Below, piece by piece: positions 34,173 through 41,366 of a stretch of DNA of 58,204 nt. This DNA is from Streptomyces sp. NP160 (lineage in GTDB: Bacteria; Actinomycetota; Actinomycetes; Actinomycetales; Quadrisphaeraceae), in NCBI RefSeq assembly GCF_006335115.1, contig NZ_VDMJ01000005.1, forward strand, positions 40,504-98,707, in the 5' to 3' direction. How positions within the stretch are numbered: position 1 is the stretch's first letter; each line of letters opens with the position of its first letter. The translations under genes were made by a program, and so were the position numbers. Under the pieces are notes generated by a model. The model made no database searches, was not told the DNA's origin, and saw nothing but the letters and a program-made list of their open reading frames with translations.

Positions 34173-35195
34173 ATGCACCCTGAGCCGGTGCCGTACACCC
34201 TGACCAGCGCCGCCACCCTCGGCTACGACCTGGTCCGGCTGCCTGGCGGCCGCCAGGCCGCCGGCGTGGTGGTCTCGGCCCTGCGCAGCGGTCCCGCCGA
34301 GTGGGCCCTGCTCGCCGCCCACCACCCGCTGCGCACCTCCGACCCCTCCTGCGACCCGCTGCTGGCGGCGCAGGAGTCCGCCCGCGCCCGCGAGATCGCC
34401 TCCGAGGGCCCCCGCCTGCAGCACCTGCCCCCCACCGACGGCGGTGAGCGCTCGAGCGAGCGGGAGCGGCTGGCCGCGCTGGCCGAGCAGCTCCGCTGCT
34501 CGATGGTCGGCAGCGCCGCGGCCTTCGAGCGCCTGGTGCGCACCGAGGCGCTCGGCTGCCTCGACAGCCCCGTCGACGGTTCCTCCGACAGCACCGTCGA
34601 CGACGACGGCGCCCTGGACCGAGCGCTCGCCGCCGACGTCCTGGCGGACGCCGCCTTGGCCGCCTACGCCGCCCGCGAGCTGCCCCGCGCCCTGCGCCGG
34701 CGCCTGTCCGAGCCCTACGAGCGCGCGGTGGCCGGCGCGGTCCCCGGGACGTTCGACCTCGCCCCCGACCCCAGCACCCCGTGGGGGCCCGCGCTGTCGG
34801 AGGTCCTCTCCGGCCTGCGCGGCACCGACGCCGAGGGCCGCCTGCGCTGGCGCGCCGCGGTCGACGCCTCCCGCCTGGCGGCCCAGGCCCGGCTGGCCCC
34901 CGCCAGCACCGGCGACGGGGTCCCGGGCCGGTCCTGGTCGGAGGCCATGCACGACGCCTGCTGGGCCGCGCACGCCTCGGGTCGCACCGAGGCCGCCGCG
35001 GCGGCCCAGATGCTCGCCGTGCAGGCCTTCCTGGACGGGGGCTTCGGCGTCGACGACGGCGCGACCGGCGTCTGGAACGCCGTGGCCGGCTGCGTGCAGG
35101 GGGTCCTCGTGGCCGACCTGCTGGGCGGTGGGTCCCTGGAGCTGCTGGCCCAGCCGTGGGCGGCCGTGACCGGCCGGACGCTCGCCGGCTGCTGA
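34173..35195 (+). CDS. Unknown protein inside the chemotaxis cluster
   Basis: A 340-residue soluble protein rich in Ala, Leu, Asp and Arg, without signal peptide, membrane helix or a domain I recognise. Third codon positions are almost all G or C, as in neighbours, so it is probably a real gene. A conserved-looking C-terminal part reads WSEAMHDACWAAHASGR ... VWNAVAGCVQGVLVADLL. There is no clear ribosome binding site for ATG 34173; GTG 34188 is an alternative. It lies between cheW and cheB in the same direction, separated from cheW by a hairpin. A chemotaxis or motility role is suggested only by position. Confidence 0.65.
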   Translation: MHPEPVPYTLTSAATLGYDLVRLPGGRQAAGVVVSALRSGPAEWALLAAHHPLRTSDPSCDPLLAAQESARAREIASEGPRLQHLPPTDGGERSSERERLAALAEQLRCSMVGSAAAFERLVRTEALGCLDSPVDGSSDSTVDDDGALDRALAADVLADAALAAYAARELPRALRRRLSEPYERAVAGAVPGTFDLAPDPSTPWGPALSEVLSGLRGTDAEGRLRWRAAVDASRLAAQARLAPASTGDGVPGRSWSEAMHDACWAAHASGRTEAAAAAQMLAVQAFLDGGFGVDDGATGVWNAVAGCVQGVLVADLLGGGSLELLAQPWAAVTGRTLAGC

Positions 35196-35293
35196 GCCGC
35201 AGGTCAGCGGCCCTCCCGCGGACAGGGACGAAGCGGCCCCTGGGCTGAACGGGGCATCCCCCGTCTCGCGCCCAGGTCCCCCTCGGCTGTCGC

Positions 35294-35321
35294 TCAACCC
35301 CCCGCCCCTGACGGCCGATCC
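35294..35321 (+). promoter_or_regulatory. Sigma-28 (FliA)-type promoter for cheB-cheR
   Basis: TCAA (35294-35297), 16 bases, GCCGATCC (35314-35321), 53 bases before the cheB GTG. Same form as the motifs before cheA and fliC. It indicates that cheB onward can be transcribed independently of cheA. Confidence 0.65.
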
Positions 35322-35374
35322 CCTCAGTACGCCGCGCACCAGCGCCGGTGCTGCTGAGTCCAGGGAGGCCGTCG

Positions 35375-36631
35375 GTGCAGCCGATCAGGGTGCTCGTCGT
35401 CGACGACTCCGTCGTCGTCCGGAAGATCGTCACCGACTGCCTCTCCGGTGACCCGCAGGTCGAGGTGGTCGGCACCGCTTCCAACGGCCGGCTCGCGCTC
35501 GGCAAGATCGCGGCCCTGCGCCCCGACGCCGTGACGATGGACATCGAGATGCCGGAGATGAACGGCATCGAGGCGGTCCGCGAGATCCGCAAGACCGAGC
35601 GCCGCCTGCCCATCATCATGTTCAGCACCCTGACGGACCGCGGCGCCGCCGCGACCCTCGAGGCGCTGACCGCGGGGGCCTCCGACTACGTCACCAAGCC
35701 CGCCAACGTCGGCTCGGTGCAGGCGTCCATGGCGCAGGTGCGCGAGCAGCTGCTGCCCAAGCTGCTGGCCCTCACCGGCCGCACCCCCACCCCCGCGCAG
35801 ACGGCCGCCGTGCCGCGCGCCGCAGACCTCGCCGCCGTCCCGGGGGGCAGCGCTGCCGCCCCGGTCGTGCCCGGCCCCCGCACCGTCCCGCCCCGCCAGG
35901 CGTCCGTGCTCGTCATCGGCTCCTCCACCGGCGGTCCCGAGGCGCTCACCAGCGTCCTGCCGCGCCTACCGCGCGACCTGCCAGTCCCGGTGCTGCTCGT
36001 GCAGCACATGCCGCCGCTGTTCACCGCGCAGTTCGCCGCGCGCCTGGACAGGCTGTGCGCCCTCGACGTGGTCGAGGCGACCGCCGGCACCGTCCTGCGG
36101 CCCGGCACCGTGCACCTGGCCCCCGGCGACTGGCACCTCACGGTCACGACCGCCGACCGCGAGAAGCGGACCGTGCTGACGCAGGACCCGCCGGAGAACT
36201 TCTGCCGCCCCGCCGTCGACCCGCTCTTCCGCTCCGTGGTCGACGCCTACGACGGCGCCGTCCTCGCCGTCGTCCTGACCGGCATGGGCTCGGACGGCAA
36301 GCTCGGCGCGGCCCGCGTGCGCGCCGCCGGCGGCTACGTCATCGCCCAGGACAAGGCCACCTCGGTGGTCTGGGGCATGCCCGGTGCCGTCACCACCTCC
36401 GGCAGCGCCGACGAGGTGCTGCCGCTGGGGTCCATCGCGGACGCCGTGCTGCGGCGCCTGCCGCGCGGCGCCGGCGCGCAGCGCCCTCCCGTCGCCACCG
36501 CCGCCACCGCCCCGCCGCCTCCTGCCCCACCCGCTGCCCGGCCCTCCCTGGTGCCTGCGGCGTCCCCCGCCTACTCCCGCCCCGCGGTGCCGTCCACCAC
36601 GCGCCCGCCCCTGTTCGGAGGTGCTCGATGA
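35375..36631 (+). CDS. cheB: Chemotaxis protein-glutamate methylesterase CheB
   Basis: A 418-residue CheB. The receiver domain (1-125) has acidic pair D10-D11, phospho-acceptor D56 (TMDIEMPEMNG) and YVTKP. The esterase domain has the Ser of GSSTGGPEAL, the His of QHMPPLF and the Asp of LTGMGSDG. It demethylates and deamidates chemoreceptor glutamates when phosphorylated by CheA. GTG 35375 was chosen over GTG 35348 because AGGGAGG lies six bases upstream and the protein then begins at the receiver. A Pro/Ala/Ser-rich tail of about 55 residues follows the catalytic domain. The stop overlaps cheR. Confidence 0.93.
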   Translation: MQPIRVLVVDDSVVVRKIVTDCLSGDPQVEVVGTASNGRLALGKIAALRPDAVTMDIEMPEMNGIEAVREIRKTERRLPIIMFSTLTDRGAAATLEALTAGASDYVTKPANVGSVQASMAQVREQLLPKLLALTGRTPTPAQTAAVPRAADLAAVPGGSAAAPVVPGPRTVPPRQASVLVIGSSTGGPEALTSVLPRLPRDLPVPVLLVQHMPPLFTAQFAARLDRLCALDVVEATAGTVLRPGTVHLAPGDWHLTVTTADREKRTVLTQDPPENFCRPAVDPLFRSVVDAYDGAVLAVVLTGMGSDGKLGAARVRAAGGYVIAQDKATSVVWGMPGAVTTSGSADEVLPLGSIADAVLRRLPRGAGAQRPPVATAATAPPPPAPPAARPSLVPAASPAYSRPAVPSTTRPPLFGGAR

Positions 36632-37446
36632 GCCTGGCCGCCAGCGACTTCGGCTTCGTGGCCGACCTGGTCCGCCGCGAGAGCGCCATCGTCCTGAGCC
36701 CCGGCAAGGAGTACCTCGTCGAGGCGCGCCTGCTGCCGCTGGCCCGCCGCGCCGGCGCCTCCGGCGTCGCGGAGCTCGTCGAGAAGGCCCGCCGCCACCC
36801 CGACCGCGCCACCACGCAGTCGATCGTGGAGGCGCTCACCACCAACGAGACGTCGTGGTTCCGCGACGGCGACCCCTTCTCCCAGCTGGGCACCACGGTG
36901 TTCCCCCAGCTGCTCGCCACCCGCAACCCGGGCGAGAAGCTGCGCTTCTGGTCCGCGGCCTGCTCCAGCGGGCAGGAGGCCTACACGATCGCGATGGTCG
37001 CCTCCGACACCGTGCCCGCCGCCGCCTCGCGCCTGGCCATCACCGCCACCGACCTGTCGGTGGAGATGGTGGAGCGCACCAGGGCCGGCCGCTTCAGCCA
37101 GCTCGAGGTCAACCGCGGCCTGCCCGCTCCGATGCTCGTGCGCCACTTCACCCGCGCCGGAGCCGAGTGGGAGGTCGCCCCGGCCCTGCGGGCCATGGTG
37201 ACCGCCAGCCAGCTCAACCTCGCGCAGCCGTACCCGCGGATGGGCCCGTTCGACGTGGTCTTCCTGCGGAACGTGCTCATCTACTTCGACGTCCCCACCA
37301 AGCAGGACATCCTGCGCCGGGTCCGCGCCCTCATGCGGCCCGACGGCTGGCTGTTCCTCGGGGCCGCGGAGACCACGCTCGGCGTCGACGCCGGGTGGGA
37401 GCGGGTGGCCCTGGGCCGCACCTCCGCCTACCGGCCCGTCAGCTGA
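36628..37446 (+). CDS. cheR: Chemotaxis protein methyltransferase CheR
   Basis: A 272-residue CheR that methylates receptor glutamates using S-adenosylmethionine. The N-terminal helical domain ends with ALTTNETSWFRD, the SAM-binding part is RFWSAACSSGQEAYTIAM near residue 110, and VVFLRNVLIYFD lies near 210. ATG 36628 overlaps the cheB stop (ATGA), so the opposing receptor-modifying enzymes are co-translated. It does not carry a pentapeptide-binding TPR extension. Confidence 0.94.
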   Translation: MSLAASDFGFVADLVRRESAIVLSPGKEYLVEARLLPLARRAGASGVAELVEKARRHPDRATTQSIVEALTTNETSWFRDGDPFSQLGTTVFPQLLATRNPGEKLRFWSAACSSGQEAYTIAMVASDTVPAAASRLAITATDLSVEMVERTRAGRFSQLEVNRGLPAPMLVRHFTRAGAEWEVAPALRAMVTASQLNLAQPYPRMGPFDVVFLRNVLIYFDVPTKQDILRRVRALMRPDGWLFLGAAETTLGVDAGWERVALGRTSAYRPVS

Positions 37447-37522
37447 CGGTCCGACGGCCCAGCACCGACCAGCACCACCCCGGACGCAGACAGCGACGGG
37501 TCTCACAGAGAGAGGGAGAGCA

Positions 37523-37903
37523 GTGCACGCACTGGTGATCGACGACTCGCGCGCGATGCGCCGGATCGTGGGCGGCATCCTCGAGGACCTCGGGTACGAG
37601 GTCGAGCAGGCCGGTGACGGCCGCGAGGCGCTGGACGTCCTCGAGGCCGGGCGCGTCCCCGACCTCGCCTGCATCGACTGGAACATGCCCGTCATGGACG
37701 GCCTGTCCTTCGTCAGCGCGGTCCGCGCCAACGCCGCGTGGCGCGACGTCACGCTCATGATGGTGACCACGGAGAGCGAGCACGGGCAGATCGTCCGGGC
37801 CCTCGCCGCCGGCGCCCACGAGTACCTCATCAAGCCGTTCACGCCCGACGCGCTGCGCGACAAGCTGTCGCTGCTCGGGCTGGTCCCGGTGGAGGTGCCG
37901 TGA
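37523..37903 (+). CDS. cheY: CheY-type response regulator, first copy
   Basis: A 126-residue single receiver domain with D7-D8, phospho-acceptor D52 (CIDWNMPVMDG), T82 and K104 (YLIKPF). Accepts phosphate from CheA; one or both CheY copies should bind the flagellar switch. Starts GTG 37523 after GAGAGAGGGAGAG. Its stop overlaps the GTG of the CheX-like phosphatase. Confidence 0.93.
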   Translation: MHALVIDDSRAMRRIVGGILEDLGYEVEQAGDGREALDVLEAGRVPDLACIDWNMPVMDGLSFVSAVRANAAWRDVTLMMVTTESEHGQIVRALAAGAHEYLIKPFTPDALRDKLSLLGLVPVEVP

Positions 37904-38385
37904 GCGAGCTCCTGGACACCCCCTCGGCCGCGGTGACCCCCGCCGAGCTGCTCCCCGAGGACAGCGTCCGCGCCATCGCGGACGAGATCTTCGCCTCCTT
38001 CGTCGGTGAGGACGAGGTCCTCGTCCCGCTCGAGGGCGAGCTGCCCGAGGAGACCGTCAGCGCGTGGGTCGGCATCGACGGCCCCTGGCGCGGACGCGTC
38101 GTCCTCACCTGCTCGCCCGGCACCGCTGAGGAGCTCACCCGTGCCCTGCTGCGCGGACGGGCCCCCGAGGTGCTCGACCCCGAGGACGTCGAGGACGGCT
38201 TCGGCGAGCTCGCCAACGTCGTCGGCGGCGGCCTCAAGGCCCTCCTGCCGGAGGCGTCCACCCTCACGCTGCCCCTCGTGGGCACCGACGCGCCCCACAA
38301 CGGCGTCGACGAGCACCGCATCGCCAGCCTCTGGCGCGGCCAGCCCTTCGACATCGCCATCTGCTCCGTCCCGCTGCCGAGCTGA
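37900..38385 (+). CDS. CheX/CheC-like phosphatase, first copy
   Basis: A 161-residue protein of the CheC/CheX/FliY type. The catalytic ExxN motif is E103-N106 in FGELANVVGGGLKALLP; the family uses these residues to dephosphorylate CheY. A single motif, as in CheX, is seen rather than two as in CheC. GTG 37900 overlaps the stop of the first cheY, so regulator and phosphatase are made together. It is followed 34 bases later by a second cheY. Confidence 0.82.
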   Translation: MSELLDTPSAAVTPAELLPEDSVRAIADEIFASFVGEDEVLVPLEGELPEETVSAWVGIDGPWRGRVVLTCSPGTAEELTRALLRGRAPEVLDPEDVEDGFGELANVVGGGLKALLPEASTLTLPLVGTDAPHNGVDEHRIASLWRGQPFDIAICSVPLPS

Positions 38386-38419
38386 CCGACCACCCACCCC
38401 AACCGCGAGGGAACCGACC

Positions 38420-38782
38420 GTGAAGATCCTCATCGCTGACGACAGCCGCGTGATGCGGCAGATCGTGATCCGCACCCTGCGCCAGGCGGGCTACGACAGC
38501 CACGAGGTCGTGGAGGCCGAGAACGGCCGCGACGCCCTCGACAAGGTCGCCAGCGAGCGGCCGGACCTGGTGCTGTCCGACTGGAACATGCCCGAGATGA
38601 CCGGCATCGAGTGCCTGCGCGCCCTGCGCGCCTCCGGCTCCGACGTGCCGTTCGGCTTCGTGACCTCGGAGGGCTCCGACGACATGCGCTCCACGGCGGC
38701 TTCCGCCGGCGCGCTGTTCCTCATCGCCAAGCCGTTCACCGCCGAGACCTTCGAGGACCACCTGGGCGCGGTGATCGGCTGA
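38420..38782 (+). CDS. CheY-type response regulator, second copy
   Basis: A 120-residue receiver domain with D7-D8, phospho-acceptor D54 (LSDWNMPEMTG), a T/S equivalent in VTSEGS, and Lys near 104 (IAKPFT). It differs from the first CheY over most of its length outside the core residues. It may be a second motor-binding CheY or a phosphate sink. GTG 38420 is preceded by GAGGGAA; its stop overlaps the next ATG by one base. Confidence 0.92.
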   Translation: MKILIADDSRVMRQIVIRTLRQAGYDSHEVVEAENGRDALDKVASERPDLVLSDWNMPEMTGIECLRALRASGSDVPFGFVTSEGSDDMRSTAASAGALFLIAKPFTAETFEDHLGAVIG

Positions 38783-39264
38783 TGTCCACCGCCACCACGC
38801 CGCTGCCCGCGGCCAAGGACGTCAAGGACCTCTTCGAGGGCCTGCTCGGCAAGACGTGCGAGTTCCACGAGGGCGGCACGCTCGACGCGTCCGGCAAGAA
38901 CCTCGTGGCCACCTACGTCGACGACACCCTCGTCATGCGCGCCCTCGTCGCCGTGGACCTGCCGCTGGCGGTCTACACCGGCGCGGCCATCGGCCTCATG
39001 CCCCCGGGTGCCGCGCAGGACTTCGCCTCCGAGGGCGACCTGCCGAAGACCTACCGCGAGAACGCCGCCGAGGTGCTCAACATCATGGCGTCGCTCTTCA
39101 ACACCCCCGGCTCCCCGCACCTGCGGCTGTACAGCCACCACGCCCCCGGTGAGGCGCTCGCTGCCGACGTCGCGGCCAACCTCGCCAAGCGCGGCGGCCG
39201 CGTCGACTACGCGGTCGAGGTCAAGGGGTACGGCAAGGGCGCCCTGGCGGTCGTGCTGGTCTGA
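38782..39264 (+). CDS. CheX-like protein, second copy
   Basis: A 160-residue protein without signal or membrane segments. YRENAAEVLNIMASLFN near residue 91 contains E97-N100 in the ExxN arrangement of the CheC/CheX phosphatases, and the size fits. Overall similarity to the first CheX-like protein is low, so the assignment rests on the motif, length and its one-base overlap with the second cheY. A strong hairpin follows at 39320. Alternatively it is an uncharacterised chemotaxis accessory protein. Confidence 0.65.
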   Translation: MSTATTPLPAAKDVKDLFEGLLGKTCEFHEGGTLDASGKNLVATYVDDTLVMRALVAVDLPLAVYTGAAIGLMPPGAAQDFASEGDLPKTYRENAAEVLNIMASLFNTPGSPHLRLYSHHAPGEALAADVAANLAKRGGRVDYAVEVKGYGKGALAVVLV

Positions 39265-39319
39265 CGCCGCCCCGCACGTCCGGCCCTCGCGGGTCGGTCA
39301 GCGCTCGGCAGCGCTCGGT

Positions 39320-39351
39320 GGGCCGGTTCCCCCTGCTGGGGGAGCCGGCCC
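39320..39351 (+). terminator. Terminator-like hairpin after the chemotaxis operon
   Basis: GGGCCGGTTCCCCC (39320-39333) pairs with GGGGGAGCCGGCCC (39338-39351) over 14 bp with one G-U pair and loop TGCT, 55 bases after the last chemotaxis gene. CTTCC follows, a short pyrimidine run. Confidence 0.65.
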
Positions 39352-39424
39352 TTCCGCGCGTCCGCGGCCGGCCGCTGTGCTGGCCGGTCGGCGCGTCGTC
39401 GTCCTCCTCCCCAGCCCTCCTCCA

Positions 39425-39478
39425 CTGGCACGGGGCCACCCCGTGCCAGCAGGAGTGGCACGGGGTGGCCCCGTGCCA
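39425..39478. repeat. Two mirror-image hairpins
   Basis: The first hairpin (39425-39449) has an 11-bp stem CTGGCACGGGG/CCCCGTGCCAG with loop CCA. The second (39456-39478) has stem TGGCACGGGG/CCCCGTGCCA with loop TGG. Its core is the exact reverse complement of the first, so the whole block can also fold as one long stem. It may be a REP-like element or a strong bidirectional terminator. Confidence 0.7.
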
Positions 39479-39697
39479 GTCCGGGAGTGGTTCCGCTCCA
39501 CCCAGACCCGCTCCGGCGCGACGTCCGTCGACGCTGCTGAGGACGACGACGACGGCGGCGGGTGCAGGTGGTCCGCGTCGACCGAGGTCGGCGTCGCTCA
39601 GGACGACGACTCACGCCGCCCGCCGCGGTCCAGCGCCGAGGTCGGCGTCGTCGGGTGGAGCGGTCGGACGACGGCGTGCGCGCTGGTCCGGCAACGC

Positions 39698-39733
39698 CAG
39701 AGGCCGGCGCCCCGGGCGGGGCGCCGGCCTCTG
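39698..39733 (-). terminator. Terminator-like hairpin after fliW
   Basis: CAGAGGCCGGCGCCCC at 39698-39713 and its perfect complement at 39718-39733 form a 16-bp stem with loop GGGC. It lies 25 bases beyond the fliW stop on the minus strand and is the probable end of the flgN-flgK-flgL-fliW transcript. Confidence 0.7.
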
Positions 39734-39758
39734 CGGCACAGCGGGTGGAGCTGGTGCC

Positions 39759-40202
39759 TCAGGCCGCCAGCGGCTGGCGCAGCGGGTAGGTGCTGCCGGT
39801 GAGCACCACCTGGGCGGCGACGCCCGTGGCGGGGTTCACGAGGACCGGGGCGAGCAGGTTGACGGTGGAGTCCTCCAGCGACGCACCCGGGCTGACCACC
39901 ACGAGCAGCGCGCCCTCCTCGCCGGGGGCGAGGCCGACGGCGGCGCGGGCGACGCCGTCGAAGGTGGGGGAGTAGCCGGACACGACCACGGCCGGGTCGA
40001 GCACGAACAGCCTGACCGCCTCGTCCTCGAGGCTGTGCAGCGCCATGAGGGGGCTGTCCGGGTCGATCTCGACCAGGGCGAAGCGGCTCAGGTGCTCCAG
40101 CCCCAGCAGGGGCGCGGCGAAGCGGACCTCGGTGAGGTCAGGTGCTCCGGCGGTGTCCCCCGCCGTCGTCTCGCTGTCCATCACGATCACGGTACTGCTC
40201 AC
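39759..40202 (-). CDS. fliW: Flagellar assembly factor FliW
   Basis: A 147-residue FliW. Characteristic are VRFAAPLLGLEHLSRFALVEID near residue 27, LFVLDP, and a C-terminal LLAPVLVNPATGVAAQVVL. FliW binds flagellin and, in many bacteria, the regulator CsrA. GTG 40202 was chosen because GAGGAG lies four bases upstream; ATG 40181 would shorten it by seven residues. It is the last gene of the flgN-flgK-flgL group, 98 bases after flgL, ending before a 16-bp hairpin. No csrA is found beside it. Confidence 0.9.
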   Translation of the reverse strand: MSSTVIVMDSETTAGDTAGAPDLTEVRFAAPLLGLEHLSRFALVEIDPDSPLMALHSLEDEAVRLFVLDPAVVVSGYSPTFDGVARAAVGLAPGEEGALLVVVSPGASLEDSTVNLLAPVLVNPATGVAAQVVLTGSTYPLRQPLAA

Positions 40203-40300
40203 GAGTCTCCTCGAGTGGTCCGCGCCGTCCGTGGCTGTGGAGGGTTCCGTCTGGTGGGTGCTCAGCGCGCGAGGCGCTGCAAGGAGGGCGCTCACCGGGG

Positions 40301-41362
40301 TCAGCGCAGGAAGTCCATGAGGCTGGTGTTCAGCGTCTTGGACGTGACCTGCAGCGCCGCCTTGTAGGCGGTCTCCTGCAGGGACATCTGGATCATCACC
40401 GCGGGCAGGTCGACGTCCTCGACCTTGGACAGCTGGTCGGTGAGCTCGTACTTCGCCGACGAGGCCACCTGCTGGGCGCGCTCGATGCGGTTGGTGCGGG
40501 CACCGACGTCCGCGAGGCCCTCGAGCACCTTGCCGGACGCGCTGTCCAGCTCGTCGAGCAGCTCGGCCAGCTTCGAGGCGTGCTTGGCGGGGTCGGCCAC
40601 GGCTCCGGTGGACCCGGGGGTCTTGATCTCGGTGCTGATCTGCTGGAGCAGCGAGAAGACCGACTGGCCGGCGGCCACGCCGTTGCCGGCGACGTCCGCC
40701 CCGAGCATGGCGGCGCCGTTGCTGTCCACGCGGACGCTGCTCTGCGCGTCGACCTGGCGGGTCACCGGGGTGTCCGTGCCCAGCGGCACGACGGCGCTCG
40801 TGGCCGGGTCGGTGCCGCCCGCGGCGACGCCCGTGGCGCTCCACGTGTACACGGCGGGGGTGTACGTGGTGACCGCCGGCGGACCGGCGGAGATCGGCAC
40901 CTCGGGGCTGGTGAGGGTGACCGCTCGCGTGCCGCCGGACGTGCCGGCGAAGACGTTGCGGCCCTGGTACTGGGTGTTCGCCAGCGACAGCACGGTCTGG
41001 GTGATGCCGTCGAGCTCCACCGAGATGGCGGTGCGGGTGCCGTCGGTGTTGCTGCCCTCGCTGAGGGCCTTCACCACGAGGGTGCGCGCCGCGGTGATCT
41101 GGGAGCTCATCGTCTGCAGCGCGGTGTCCTGGACGTTGAGCCAGCTCGTGCCGTCGTTCGCCTGCAGGGCGTACTGGTCGTTGAGCCGCAGCTGCTGGCG
41201 CAGCGCGAGGCTCGAGACCGTGCCCGACGGGTCGTCCGACGGCTTGGTGATCTTCTTGCCGCTGGAGATCTGCGCCTGCAGCAGGCCCATCGTCTGGAGG
41301 TTGCCCTGGATCCGCGCCAGGGAGGCCTCCTGGATGGACCGGTGGGTCACGCGCTCGGTCAT
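40301..41362 (-). CDS. flgL: Flagellar hook-associated protein 3 (FlgL)
   Basis: A 353-residue FlgL, one of the two junction proteins between hook and filament. The N-terminal flagellin-like helix region (QEASLARIQGNLQTMGLLQAQISSG, KPSDDPSGTVSSLALRQQL) and C-terminal helix (VMIQMSLQETAYKAALQVTSKTLNTSLMDFL) are clear, flanking a variable middle domain. It is exported through the flagellar apparatus, hence no signal peptide. Starts four bases after flgK. Confidence 0.93.
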   Translation of the reverse strand: MTERVTHRSIQEASLARIQGNLQTMGLLQAQISSGKKITKPSDDPSGTVSSLALRQQLRLNDQYALQANDGTSWLNVQDTALQTMSSQITAARTLVVKALSEGSNTDGTRTAISVELDGITQTVLSLANTQYQGRNVFAGTSGGTRAVTLTSPEVPISAGPPAVTTYTPAVYTWSATGVAAGGTDPATSAVVPLGTDTPVTRQVDAQSSVRVDSNGAAMLGADVAGNGVAAGQSVFSLLQQISTEIKTPGSTGAVADPAKHASKLAELLDELDSASGKVLEGLADVGARTNRIERAQQVASSAKYELTDQLSKVEDVDLPAVMIQMSLQETAYKAALQVTSKTLNTSLMDFLR

Positions 41363-41366
41363 GTCA

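Larger units (their letters stand above)
39265..39758. other. Gene-free gap with hairpins between chemotaxis and fliW loci
   Basis: This 494-base region separates the convergent chemotaxis and fliW operons. It holds a terminator-like hairpin for each operon (39320-39351 and 39698-39733), a pair of mirror-image hairpins (39425-39478), and GAC/GTC-rich degenerate repeats at about 39530-39660, including GAGGTCGGCGTCG twice. I see no convincing gene; in particular no small csrA gene, which in many bacteria lies next to fliW. Confidence 0.6.

Noticed and set aside
31145-34216. A 1023-residue open frame on the minus strand opposite cheA
   Set aside because: It mirrors cheA and cheW, whose motifs are unmistakable. 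Long antisense frames are normal in very GC-rich DNA, and the product is low-complexity His/Arg/Gly-rich.
39425-39478. CRISPR-like repeat
   Set aside because: There are only two units, they are reverse complements rather than direct repeats, and there are no regular spacers or cas genes.
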